Positions 1 through 13,017 of a stretch of 64,000 bases of DNA are shown piece by piece; position 1 is the first letter of the stretch, and each line of letters begins with the position of its first letter. The notes under the pieces were generated by a model. The model worked only from the letters and a program-made list of their open reading frames with translations, was not told the origin of the DNA and did no database searches. A program made the translations under genes and the position numbers. The DNA comes from Stomorhina lunata (taxonomy: Eukaryota > Arthropoda > Insecta > Diptera > Rhiniidae): contig OW121742.1 of the NCBI GenBank assembly GCA_933228675.1, forward strand, positions 12,813,475 to 12,877,474, written 5' to 3'.

Positions 1-2129
<2,129 letters not shown>

Positions 2130-2130
<1 letters not shown>

Positions 2131-2870
2131 TAGTAAACTGTGAATTTGATCATGTTATGCTCTTTAGCGAAGATGTTGCGGATAAGCCGGCGAAGGTTTT
2201 TAAGTTGATAAGACTAATTTCCGACAGATGGCGCCACTGAAAATTACTAAAAATTAATAAAATCGTAAACTGTACATTTGATCATGCTATGATTTTTAGC
2301 AAAGTTGTAGCGCATGAGCCGGCGAAGGCTTTTTAGTTGGTACAAAAAATTTCCGACAGAAACTTACTCAAAGTCAATTTAATCGTAATCTGTACATTTA
2401 ATCATGCTACAATCTTTAGCAAAGTTGTTGCACGTAAGCCGACGAAGGTTTCTTAGTTGATATGAAGAAATTTCGACAGGTTGCGCCACTGAAATTTACT
2501 CAAAGTCAATTTAATAGTAAGCTGTACATTTAATCATGCTATAATCTTCAGCAAAGTTGTTACGGATAAGTCGAAGAAGGTTTATGAATTGGAATGAGCA
2601 AAGTTCGACAGGTGGCGCCACAGAAAATTACTCAAAGTGAATTAAATCGTAAACTGTGCATTTGATCATGTTATAATCATAAGCAAAGTTGTTACGAATA
2701 AGCAGACAAAGGTTTCTTATATGGTATGAACAACTTCAGGTGGCGCCACTGAAAACTACTCAAAATGAATTAAATCGTAAACTGTGCATTTGATCAGACT
2801 ATAATCTTTAGCAAAGTTGTTGCGCATGAGTCGACGGGGGTTTCTGTTGGTATGACCAATTTCCAAAATT
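2130..2870. repeat. Tandem repeat, about 128-bp unit, six degenerate copies
   Basis: Six head-to-tail units each contain, in order, AATCGTAAACTGT, a TTTGATCATG block, GCAAAGTTGTTGCG, an AAGCCG-CGAAGGTTT block, and a CGACAGGTGGCGCCACTGAAAA block. The GCAAAGTTGT block recurs at about 2298, 2420, 2552, 2684 and 2811, a spacing of roughly 122-132 bp. Reverse-complemented, the same blocks make up the 310-bp repeats at 51655-52263 and 55905-56124, so this is a dispersed family with internal tandem structure. No ORF is preserved. Confidence 0.85.
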
Positions 2871-3540
2871 ATTAAAATGAGTTAAACTATGTGTTGGTCG
2901 GACAAAATAAATAAAATAATTCAAAATTAACTTTATAAAATAAAATATATAAAAACTTGCCATAAAATGCTTATCATAAAGCTCCGAGCAAGGCTCGGTC
3001 AACCAGGTACTTAAATTTTATATAGTTAGAACAGAGGTTCTTTAGAGTTGATCTGTAGATAAACAAGTGAATGTACGGTCGGAAAGCTAACTTATAGCCT
3101 TTCAAAAATCTTAGTCTCGGATAATAATTTTTAATATGATAAGCAAAAAAAACATCATAACTTTTAAACTAAATGAAATATTAATTCCAAGTTTTGAAAT
3201 TTGATCACTAATGCAACAGCAAAGACATTCCTGCAAATTTAAATGAGAAAAACCAAGTAATTTTTAAGTAATTGCGAAAAAACAAAAGGGCTTAACTACA
3301 GTACAAATCTTGAGCAACATTTTAAACAATTGGTTTTTTAGTGAATAAAATCGCTGTTTTTGACCGTACACCAACAAAATTTTGTAGCTAGATGTATTTT
3401 GGGTTTTGGCTGTCATAATCAATCAAAAAATAAATTTTAATTTTTGTGTTAGTTACGCCCTTTTGCATTTTAGGTGACGATATGTAATTTCAAATTAAAA
3501 TTTTGAAAAAATATGTAATTTTTAACAATTTTTGTATTTA
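2871..3540. other. Gene-free stretch
   Basis: A+T-rich sequence between two repeat blocks. The only open frame (2808-3002, minus) is short and overlaps the tandem repeat. Nothing else is recognisable. Confidence 0.5.
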
Positions 3541-3544
3541 AATT

Positions 3545-4420
3545 TGCAAAAAAAAAACCCTGATGTGATAGAGAAAAATTTTCTATCAAAATAAGAAATT
3601 TTTTAAAAATTTTCTGTAAAAATAAGAAATTTATTAAAAATTTCGTGTAAAATAAAAAATTTTTGAAGAAATTCCTATAAAATGAGAAAACTAAAAAAAA
3701 AATTCAATAAGAATAAAAAAGTTTTGAAAAATTTATGTAAAAATAAGAAGTTTTTGAAAAATTTGTTATAAGTTTAAGAATTTTTTGAAAAATTTCCTAT
3801 AAATACAAGAAATTTTTTAAAAATTTTCTATAAAAGTAAGAAATTTTTGAAAAATTTCCTATCAAAATAAAACATTTTTGAAAAATTTCCTAAACTTAGA
3901 AATGTTTTAAAAATTTCCTATAAAAATGTGAAATTTTTGAAAAATTTCCCATAAAAAAAATAAATTTTTGAAAAATTTCTTATAAAAATAAAAAACTTTT
4001 GAAAATTTTCCTTTAAAAATTAAAAATTTTTTAAAAATTTTCTATAGAAAAGAAGTTTTTAAAAATTTCATAAAAAATAAGAAATTTTTGTAAAATTTTC
4101 TATAAAAATAAGAAATTTAAAAAAAATTTCCTATTAAAATAAGAAATTTTTAAAAAATTTCCTATTAAAATTAAAAATTTTTAAAAAAAACTTCCTATTA
4201 AAATAAGAAATTTAAAAAAAATTTCCTATAAATATAAGAAACTTTAAAAAAATTTACTATAAATACATACATGAAATATTTGAAAAATCTCCTTAAAAAA
4301 TAAGAAATTTTTGAAAAATTTCCTATAAAACTAAGAAATTTAAAAAAAAAATCCTTTAAAAATATAACATTTTTTGAAAAATTTCGCATAAAAATAAGAA
4401 ATTTTTAAAATATATAAATC
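3545..4420. repeat. A+T minisatellite array 1, about 31-bp unit
   Basis: Around 28 degenerate units of the form GAAATTTTTGAAAAATTTCCTATAAAAATAA. Units differ by many substitutions and small indels, so this is one of the older arrays in the window. The CCTATAAAAATA part is shared with the array at 44945-45660. A 63-codon minus-strand frame inside is a by-product of the periodicity. Confidence 0.9.
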
Positions 4421-4879
4421 AGTGAAAATATCTTATGTAGCTGACAAAAATTTGTATTTGAAGACTTGTGTAATCGATCAAAATACATAGAATACAAAAG
4501 GCGTTGTGTTCCACTACGACAACGCCAGGTCCTTTTTTGAACGATTTTTAACAATTTAAATATATAATTACAAACATTTTAAAATTTTAGAAAATTTAAA
4601 AATTACACTACACAACAAATGAATATCTTTTGAAAAGTACAAGGTCGTGACTATATGGGGTCCTATTCTATTACCAAATTGTATTAAAACCCTCTACTCA
4701 GTTTGGCCAAGTTAGTGACCGTTTTACTTTTATGGGCCTCCAAAGTTTCCCAATATTAGCATGATGCCTAAAAAAGGTGTCATCAGTTTTTACCAAACAT
4801 CTCATCAGAAAATGTATGCTTCTTTTAACATCACCCTTAATATATATGTAAATAAAAAAATTTCAGGGCGGCCCTTAGG
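4421..4879. other. Gene-free stretch
   Basis: Ordinary A+T-rich intergenic sequence with no feature I can support. Confidence 0.5.
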
Positions 4880-6229
4880 ATAGTTTTAAATTTTTGATTC
4901 CTTCTTTTATTTTGAATATATGACACACATTTTGTTCATGTTGTATAACTTTCCAATATATCGTCGGCCTTTATCTAAAATGGCTTATCTGCAAAATACT
5001 GATTTTTCAGGAGAAGCAAAAAACTCGTTAATTCTCTTGTTAGTGAGTTTTAAACAAAGTGATCTTTTACAATATGATTTGTAAACTCCTTCTCATTTCC
5101 TGAAATTAAATTTATTAAATAAATAAACCAATATTCGCGATTTTAGGGCAGATCAGTCTTTTTGTTTTCGAAAATTTTTTATATAAAATTTTAAAATGTG
5201 TAGATAAACCATTTTGTTCGTAGTGAATTTTTAGGAAAGTGGATTTGTATAACATAATTTAAGAAATTAAGTTATTCCGATTACACAATACTCCCTCATG
5301 ATTTGGGATCCTTTTATAGGACGTTTATTACATTTTATTAGTAATAGTTTATTTTTTCAAAAAGTGCATTTTTCAAAATGCATTTTCTTTTATAAAAGTT
5401 TAAAGATTTTATAATTTTTCGTCTTTCCTACTTGAAGAAAGATATCTTCTTATTGTTAAGAGTTATATAATGTATTTTTGGAAGTTTATGCGTAGTGAAA
5501 AGCCTTTTAAACATCACTAAAAACACTGCATTTTTTCGCATTTCCTGTTGAACAGTGTGAAGATAGAAGAATAACTTTTGTTTGAAACCCTTTTTATGGG
5601 CAAGAAACTTTTGGTTTGGGAGATATAATGGTTGAAAGTTTCGAAATATAAATAGGTATATCTATCTTAATGTAGGACCGATTGCAACAATATGTATGTC
5701 ATGTAAAAGTGCACCGAAATATCTTTCAGATACGATAATTTGTTTTACCATTTATTAACCCATTAAGGAACTATCAAGAAAAATATTAATTTTTAGGCTT
5801 AGTTTTTTAGCAAAAATGTCCATATCTCGAAAACTGGTCGATATAACGTAATCCAACGACATATGGATTTAAGTATTCAACCTTTTAGGCTTTCATCTGA
5901 TACTTATAGTTGGCTCATATCTCTTAAGATAACAACGATATTAAGGTTCAAAGTTGATTTTTTGTTTATCTTTAATTTTTAAAGTCTAGTTTAATTAATG
6001 CATTAAGGAACTATTAACAAAAATATTGAATTTTACTATTGGTTTTTGTAAAACAATGCCCATTTCTCAAAAACCCATCAATATGAAGTATAAATTTAAG
6101 TATCTAACATATTAAGCTTTTATCTGATATAAATAGTTACCGCATATCTTTTAAGATAACAAACATGTTAAGGTTTAAAGGAAGATATTTTTATATTATT
6201 TGTTTAAAAATGTAGTAAGCGCCGCAAGC

Positions 6230-6277
6230 GAAAAATTATTTCAAAAAAATCGCGCGATTTTTTTGAAATAATTTTTC
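6230..6277. repeat. Perfect 48-bp palindrome
   Basis: Perfect inverted repeat without spacer, centred on TCGCGCGA, with arms running out through seven A/T, GAAATAA and finally GAAAAA/TTTTTC. It is preceded by AAGCGCCGCAAGCG. It sits at the centre of the larger inverted-repeat element. Confidence 0.97.
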
Positions 6278-6399
6278 AAAATTAATTTTTATTTAACTTT
6301 ATCCATTAATGTTAAAAAAAAATTTAATATTTTTTAAAATAAATTTTTATTTAACTTTATCCATTATTGTGCAAAAAAATATTAGCAAGCGCCGCAGGC

Positions 6400-6447
6400 G
6401 AAAAATTATTTAAAAAAAATCGCGCGATTTTTTTGAAATAATTTTTC
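6400..6447. repeat. Second copy of the palindrome, one mismatch
   Basis: A direct repeat of the 6230-6277 palindrome 170 bp downstream, with the same AAGCGCCGCAGGCG prefix. One arm position differs (TTTAAA instead of TTTCAA), so one base pair is broken. Confidence 0.95.
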
Positions 6448-7345
6448 AAAATAAATTTTTATTTAACTTCATTATTTATCATCCATTAATGTTAAAAAAA
6501 ACAAAATTCTTAAAATTGAAAGTTCTTTATGGGATATAAAAATGTTTAAAATCGATGCAGTTCAATTAAACTAGACTTTAAAAATGAAAGATAAAAAAAA
6601 TCAACTTTAAACCCCAATATCTTTGTTATCTTAAAAGATATCAGCTAATTATTTGTATCAAATGAAAGCTTAAAAGGGTTATATCGGTCAGTTTTCGAGA
6701 TATGGACATTTTCGCTAAAAAACCAAGGCTAAAATTTAACATTTGTTGATTAGTTCCTTAATGTGTTAATGAAAGGTAAAAAAGGTTATATCGTTTAAAC
6801 GATATTTTGGAGCACTTTCACATGACATATATATCGCAACTAGCGGTTCAGAATTAAGATTAATAAATCGATTTATGTATCGGACTGTATCTCCTAAACT
6901 AAAAGGTTCATGTCAAAAATTTGTATACTAGTGTTCTTAAAATTAAAAGTTCTTTATGGGCTATAAAAATTTTTAAGATCGGTGCGGTTCACCTGAACTA
7001 GACTTAAGCCGAATTTTGAAAGCACATTTGAATTTAGCGTATTACCACTCACCTTTTTACAGATTTTTAGTTTACAACTTCTATGACTATTTAGTAAAAA
7101 CAATGTAAATAGATAAACCATTTTGTCTTCGAAAAAAAAATTGTTTATGTAGATAAGCCAAACAAAAAAAGTGAATAAGTCGCGAATAAATTAACACTTT
7201 GATAAAAAAAAATCACCATATACGTAAAGCGCGTCTTACGGAATCTATCACACGATATCTCAATTTCTAAAATCTGCGTATAAGCCATTTTAGATATAGG
7301 CCGACGATATTCAAATTTTTGGTTTTAACGAAACTTTAAAAAGTG

Positions 7346-8605
7346 TAAAAAACTTACCATTTTAATTATCATGAGAAGAAATAATTGTTATAATATTAAA
7401 TTAACGACCGATTGCCCGATTATATATTTTTATTTAAAACTACATATTATTTATCACTTACACTCGATAACTGAACTTGCTAATCATGAAAGGACACGAT
7501 GATCTTTAGCACAAACAAATTCTATACTATTTACTTTCATTTATTTACATACATTCACTTTATTTATAATTTCTCTTCATTTTTTTTTTATCATAAAGAC
7601 AGATTTACTTTGCTTTAAAAAAAAACACAACACAATTTCCCAAATTTGCTCTTTTTATTACTCTGCATTTGTAAACTCCTTTTTTATTGAACATTTCCAC
7701 TCATACATTAATAGATAATGAGAGTGATATTTTCAGTGCAATTAAACTTTTTTTTATATTTTTGCTTCAGCTTTCGATTGATTTTTTTTTTTTTTTAATT
7801 AGTTAAAACAAAATTATTACTTGCATTTCAAGCCATTTTGCAACACTTTACCACATTTCGAAATAAATTGTATAAACAAATTACGACTCCACCGAAAATC
7901 GACCGAGCTTATTAAGGGCTGAGGTTAAACTAAAAAATTGAATGATTAGAATTGGTGACTTACCATTATTAAGCAAAAATGGGCATGTAAGGAAGAGAAC
8001 AAAATAGACAATATCGTATCAGAGAAGGGATTTATTTTAGGCTTAAGAACAAAATCTTGTCCTGAATTGTACATACATATGTATCTATATATGTATGTAA
8101 AGGACAATAAATTAAGATGCTTTAATTGGATGAATCCACCAGTTTAAAGGGACTAAGTAAAATAGGGTGCTATGAACAGTTTAATATTTCGGGTCGGATT
8201 TGTTTAAAATTTAAAGAACTATTGACGTATTTATAAAATAGGCGTGGAAGTAGGCAAACATTTTCCATAAATATATACAAATTGTGTATAATTAAAAAAT
8301 TAAAGTAAAATATATAGAATATTGCGGAAAAATAAAGTAAAAGTTTTATTTGATGTAAAATTAAAATGAATTACAAACTTTACGAAAGATGAACTATAAT
8401 TCCTCAAAAGTTTTATTGATAAGACTTGCAATAAACATTACAAAAAATGTTATACATACATACTATTTATATAATTGTTATTTGTTAATCATTTTAAACA
8501 CTACAACTAAAATAATCGATCCTTGATAAATCTTTAATGTTGCATTTTCTTTTAAAAAAAAGCGAATAAATTATGTATAAGCTTATAAATTCGTTGCTTT
8601 TTCTC
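7346..8605. other. Intergenic region and DDX42 3' flank
   Basis: A+T-rich DNA with no ORF or repeat of note. The minus-strand helicase transcript must end here. On the minus strand an AATAAA (TTTATT at 8411-8416 on the plus strand) lies about 190 bp past the stop codon and is a candidate polyadenylation signal. Confidence 0.5.
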
Positions 8606-11359
8606 TTAGTCCCAACGACTTTTCTTAGCTTTCTTTTTGTCTGCTGATGCATTGCTAGGGGAACTAAGAGAAGGTGGAGGCGGTGGAGGAGGTGCGGGAG
8701 CAGCGAATACACCTGATTCTGGGACGGTTTCTTCCCAGGTTCGATCGGTTGAAGGTTTAAATTGTGACTGATACTGTGAACGAAAAGCCTCACGCATTGC
8801 GGCATAACGATCTGTGGCAGGGCCAGCAGAGGATAGAGATTTGCTGGTAGACGTATAACTATTGCAAGAATCATTTGATGATGTTTTAGAACCGAACCCA
8901 GAACGTTCACGGTAACCTAAGCCAGTGTGATTGCCTGCGGGTTTTTTACCTTTACCCTGTTTAAACCGAGAGCTGCGGAACCAAGAACTCTTCATAGCCA
9001 ATTCCATTAAATCTTCGGGCACTTGTTGGTCAGCACCTTCCAAGTTGCGTACTAAATGGCCGGCAAACTCCTTATCCTTTTCCGTTACTAATGTATAAGC
9101 TGTGCCTTTTTCACCCGCTCTGCCAGTACGACCTATACGATGAGTATGTGTATCAATGTCTCTGGCTATGTCATAGTTCACCACATTCTTTATATGAGGT
9201 ATATCTAAACCGCGAGCAGCAACATCTGTGGCCACTAAAATATCGCATTCCTTACGTTTAAATTGTGTTATGACTTTATTACGATCCGCCTGGTCCATGT
9301 CACCATGTAGCAGTAGGCAATTGTATTCTTTAACCAATAAATTGTTGGCCACTGATTCAGCATCTGCTTTTTTGGTGACAAAAATTAAAACACTGCCTTC
9401 GGAAAGAAAACGTATTAAATTTAATAAAAGCCAATTCCATTTTTGCATTGGATTAGGGAAGACATAAACATATTGTGTAATATCCTGATTGGCTTCATTA
9501 AGATCTCCCTGAACAATACGTACTGGATCAGTTAAAACGTCACGAGCCAAACGTTCAATACGTTTCTTAAATGTGGCAGAGAAAAGAAGAGTTTGGCGAT
9601 CGGGCCTAACATGGTTGCAGATTGAACGGACCTGAAAGATTATATAAAAAATATTGTTAAACCAAGTATAAAAGAACTAAAATCAAGCAAGCGCTAACTT
9701 TACTACTTTTGAGGGAATTTTCAATTTTTTTATTATAAATAACTTTTATAAAACTTTTTTTTTATATAAAATATTTTCGATATACAAATTTTTATTATAA
9801 AAATTTTTCAATAAAAAATTTGTTTAAGTATATTTTTAATAGAAAATTTTAAAATATAATAATAATTTATTTTGCTGAAAATTGTATGAGATACAATTTT
9901 TTTTTTCAATATTACAATTTGTTTTATAGAAATTTTTTCTATAAAAAAAAAAATCTTCATAATTTTTTTTTTTTTTTTTAAATACATACAAACTTTTTCA
10001 TATGGTTTATGAAATAACCCCCTAATTAACAATCTTATGGCAAAAAATAATTGTACTCACCTGTGGCTCAAAACCCATATGAAACATACGATCAGCTTCA
10101 TCAAGTACCAGGAATGTAACCCTTCTTAAGTTGGTGGCTTTCATTTTAACCATATCAATCATACGTCCAGGTGTTGCTACCACAATTTCAGCACCCTGCT
10201 CCAGAGCTTTACTCTGTTCCCATTTTGAGCCACCACCATAACAACAGACCACATTCAAATTATAAACTTTACCAAATTTCTTAGCCTCATTGTAAATTTG
10301 TAGTGACAATTCACGAGTGGGAGCTAAAATTAAACCTATAGGACCATCGTCGGGCTTAAGAACGCGTTGATCCATTATGTGCACTAGCATAGGCCAAATG
10401 AATGCTGCTGTTTTACCAGAACCAGTCTTAGCAATGCCAATAATATCTCGTCCTCCCAAGGCGGCTGGAATAGCTTGGGCTTGTATGGGCGTGGGCTGTG
10501 TATACTCAGCTTTGCGTACAGCTTTCATCAGAGGTTCATCAAAACCAAAGTGACCAAATGAGGTTACTGGCTTGGGAGGTTCTGGTCCAGTGACTTTTAC
10601 TCCTAAGGTTTTGCGTAAGTCTCGAACTTTATCCTCATCCAAATTGGCGATATCTTCGTGAGGAGTATAAAAGTTCTTTTCAAAACTTTCGTATTCGATT
10701 TCGGAATGGTATATGGGTGGCAGGGGATCAATGTTTTTATTTTTTGGTGGAGCTATGGGATTGCCATCTTCATCGTATTCGATTTCAACATCTGAACCAT
10801 CATCCCTTAAACCGGCTTGAGGATTTTCTTCCATATAACGATAATAACTTTCCTCATCATCTTCTTCATCTATATCACCTCTAACACCTTTCGACTGACT
10901 TGTTCCGGCTCCTCCAGCATATGCCACAGCACTAATTTCCTTGCGGACCTTTTCTTTTTCCACTTGTTGTGTTATACCGGCCATAAATTGGTCCAAAGGA
11001 TCTTCGTCAGAATCGCTATCTTGTTTTTTGGGTTTCTGATAGCCCGGAGAACCAGGAGCCGGTATATAGGCTTGCTGTGGCACCTGTTCTTCATCATCGT
11101 CAAAATAGTCGTCCTCGGTACAGGCCTTACGCTTACCAATGTAATTTTGTGAATTGGAAAATTGGCTTATTGATTCCAGGGTAGAATAGCCATATTTGGA
11201 GGTTCCAGCTGTACTTGAAGCTCCTCGATTATTGCCCTTTTGATAGCCTCGATGATTAAGTGATGAGGGAGGTGGAACTGCATTCATTGAAGCTCCTCCT
11301 CGGTTGGAGTTGGACTTGTAAGGAAACCCTCCACCTCCTATACCGCGATAGTTACTCAT
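8606..11359 (-). CDS. DEAD-box ATP-dependent RNA helicase, DDX42 orthologue
   Basis: Two exons on the minus strand: 11359-10061 and 9631-8606. The 429-bp intron has donor CAG|GTGAGT and acceptor TTTCAG|GTC, phase 0. The product is 774 aa. Visible motifs: Q motif (TQPTPIQAQAIP), Walker A AKTGSGKT (310-317), PTRELS (from 347), ATPGR, DEAD (420-423), SAT (451-453), ATDVAARGLDI (567-577) and HRIGRTGR (597-604). The N-terminal ~250 residues are Gly/Ser-rich then acidic. The C-terminus is low-complexity, with a proline run and a basic AKKSRWD end. Motif set and flanks fit DDX42 (Drosophila CG6418), a nuclear RNA helicase associated with the U2 snRNP/SF3b step of splicing and with RNA annealing activity. 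The start has a good context (AACAATGAG). It is head-to-head with the BLOC-1 gene, 278 bp between start codons. All catalytic residues are intact. Confidence 0.95.
9632..10060 (-). other. Intron of the DDX42 gene
   Basis: Bounded by GTGAGT and TTTCAG on the minus strand, joining GFEPQ to VRSIC. The interior is A/T homopolymer-rich and codes for nothing. Confidence 0.95.
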
Positions 11360-11637
11360 TGTTTAATTTTAAGTTTATGTTCTATCTCTGAATGTGTTTT
11401 TCTTTAAAACGCTTTTAACAAATATATATTTTGCAAAACTTGTCCGGTCTCATAAAAGCAATGATGCCACACAACACTATTATTGTTATTGACTACTCAA
11501 TAGCGACGAGTACTCGTTTTTCTAAAGTAGTTACTTTTTCTGTTTGTGCTGACTAAACACATTTTTACAGCTGTTTTTTATTTACAAATAAATTATTTTT
11601 TCTTTATTTTTGCAAATACGAAAACATCGTCCACAAA
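11360..11637. promoter_or_regulatory. Shared divergent promoter region
   Basis: The 278 bp between two start codons pointing apart must hold both transcription starts and both 5' leaders. Its short length suggests a bidirectional promoter for two housekeeping genes. No clear TATA box is visible. Confidence 0.6.
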
Positions 11638-12251
11638 ATGGTAGAAAAGGCTTCCCAAGATTATAGCAAAATATTGCAGAGTGTTAGTTTGGATAAAGAG
11701 GTATATGGTTATGCTTTTTAAATAAAGACCTTCCAACTAACACTTTCAATTCCAGATTAATCCAATATGCATGAGCATAGAAGATATGCTGACCCGTTTG
11801 GATGAATTGGAGTCTTTATTGGTTAATGTAATTAGTTATTTTTATCAAATAGAAATGCTTGTGCTAATGTTTAACTTTATTATTAAAGGTAAAAGGTGAA
11901 AACAATGTTATCATGGATCAATATGCCAACAGTATTTTAGCTTTTATGCCCCAGTTCGAAGTTCTCAAGGAACGCGTTGACCAACTGGAAAACTTTGTCG
12001 AAGTTGTTAACAAGAATGTCGATGAAGTTGAAAAGTCTATAGATATAGCTGAGGCTGAATTGAATGTCACCGATTATAGTTTAAAAGGTTTATTGTTTAA
12101 ACCTTTGTTGGCCAAAGCCAAATCGGTATCGGAGGCGGGTACTCTTTCCCCAACAGAAGATCCTGTAATTGCAACAAATCTTAAAGATGGCGAATTTCAA
12201 GCTGTACAAATTTTTAATACATCGGAGTTTTTTAATAGCGAAACTTTATAG
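11638..12251 (+). CDS. Blos4: BLOC-1 complex subunit 4 (BLOS4 / cappuccino-like)
   Basis: Three phase-0 exons: 11638-11700, 11756-11827 and 11889-12251, with donors GTATAT and GTAATT and acceptors TTCCAG and TTAAAG. The protein has 165 aa, comparable with insect family members. It is mainly alpha-helical in appearance. A predicted coiled coil spans roughly residues 60-100 (phrases QYANSILAFMPQFEVLKERV and DQLENFVEVVNKNVDEVEKS), followed by a KGLLFKPL segment. The family is a subunit of BLOC-1, a cytosolic complex that helps sort cargo from endosomes to lysosome-related organelles such as fly eye pigment granules, and acts at synapses. Assignment rests on the recognised coiled-coil block; similarity was judged by eye. 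Downstream AATAAA-type signals lie near 12560. Confidence 0.8.
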
Positions 12252-12939
12252 AGTAACGTATTACATATACCTATTTGTATTTAAATAAGTATTATCAAAA
12301 ATATGTAAATATTTCAATACTACTATAGTTACAAGCTAAATTCAAAAACATCGACCCTGTCTTTTTTAATGTCCAAATTTTAAACAACATAATTCTAATT
12401 TTTGTTAAAATCTAAAGACATGTCTTCCAAAATCGACTAAAATCAGGTCGATAATTTTTGGAATTAGTCTACTTTCTTTACATTCAAAAGAACTAGACCG
12501 TTTTAATGTGCAATTATTAATTTATGATTTTAATACAAGTTATTTATCATGTTTATAATAAATAATTGTCCCTAGGTTTTAGTAAGTCTATAAAATAAGA
12601 ATAACCTATAAAAACTGAAATATATAATTTTTTTTAACAGTAAAGTGTGAAATAATGATTCAAAATAAATATTTTTGCATATAGCTTATTCCCTTTTTCT
12701 CTAGTGATCCCAAAACAACAGTGAACTTTTTGGAGAAACAGTTTTTTTATTATTTGATCTTAATATTTTTCAAAATTAATTTTTTTTATAAAATACTTTT
12801 ATTTATGTTTATATGTAGGTGCAAAGAAATTGCATTAAATATTTATTATAGCAATTAGCGGCCTCTTACTAATTTCGATTAATTATTAAGAAACTTTTCA
12901 AGAGATTCAGGTATTATAGCAAAATTTAAGTCATAACTT
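12252..12939. other. Intergenic region with BLOS4 3' UTR
   Basis: A+T-rich; contains AATAAATAATTG near 12558 as a candidate polyadenylation signal for the upstream gene. No ORF or repeat is supported. Confidence 0.5.
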
Positions 12940-12947
12940 TATAAAAG
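12940..12947 (+). promoter_or_regulatory. TATA box of the secreted repeat-protein gene
   Basis: TATAAAAG lies 78 bp before the start codon, placing the expected transcription start near 12970. A strong TATA box fits a tissue-restricted, highly expressed secreted protein. Confidence 0.7.
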
Positions 12948-13017
12948 ACCGTTTTAAATCAAGTTTAAATTTAGTATTTAATGGATTTTGAAGCAAATAA
13001 GAAGCTAAAAAAAAGTA

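Larger units (their letters stand above)
4880..7345. mobile_element. Nested inverted-repeat (foldback-like) element
   Basis: Outer arms: TATCGTCGGCCT-TATCTAAAATGGCTTAT at 4958-4990 is matched in reverse complement by ATAAGCCATTTTAGATATAGGCCGACGATA at about 7281-7311. Inner arms: about 5620-6000 pairs with about 6555-6900. The pairing blocks include the phrases reading ATGTCCATATCTCGAAAACT, CATTAAGGAACTA, ATGTCATGTGAAAGTGC and AAAGTCTAGTTTAATT. The centre (6000-6555) holds a second direct copy of part of the left arm plus two copies of a G+C-containing palindrome block. No transposase frame is present, so it is presumably non-autonomous. Boundaries are approximate; it may be two elements, one inside the other. 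Confidence 0.7.
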
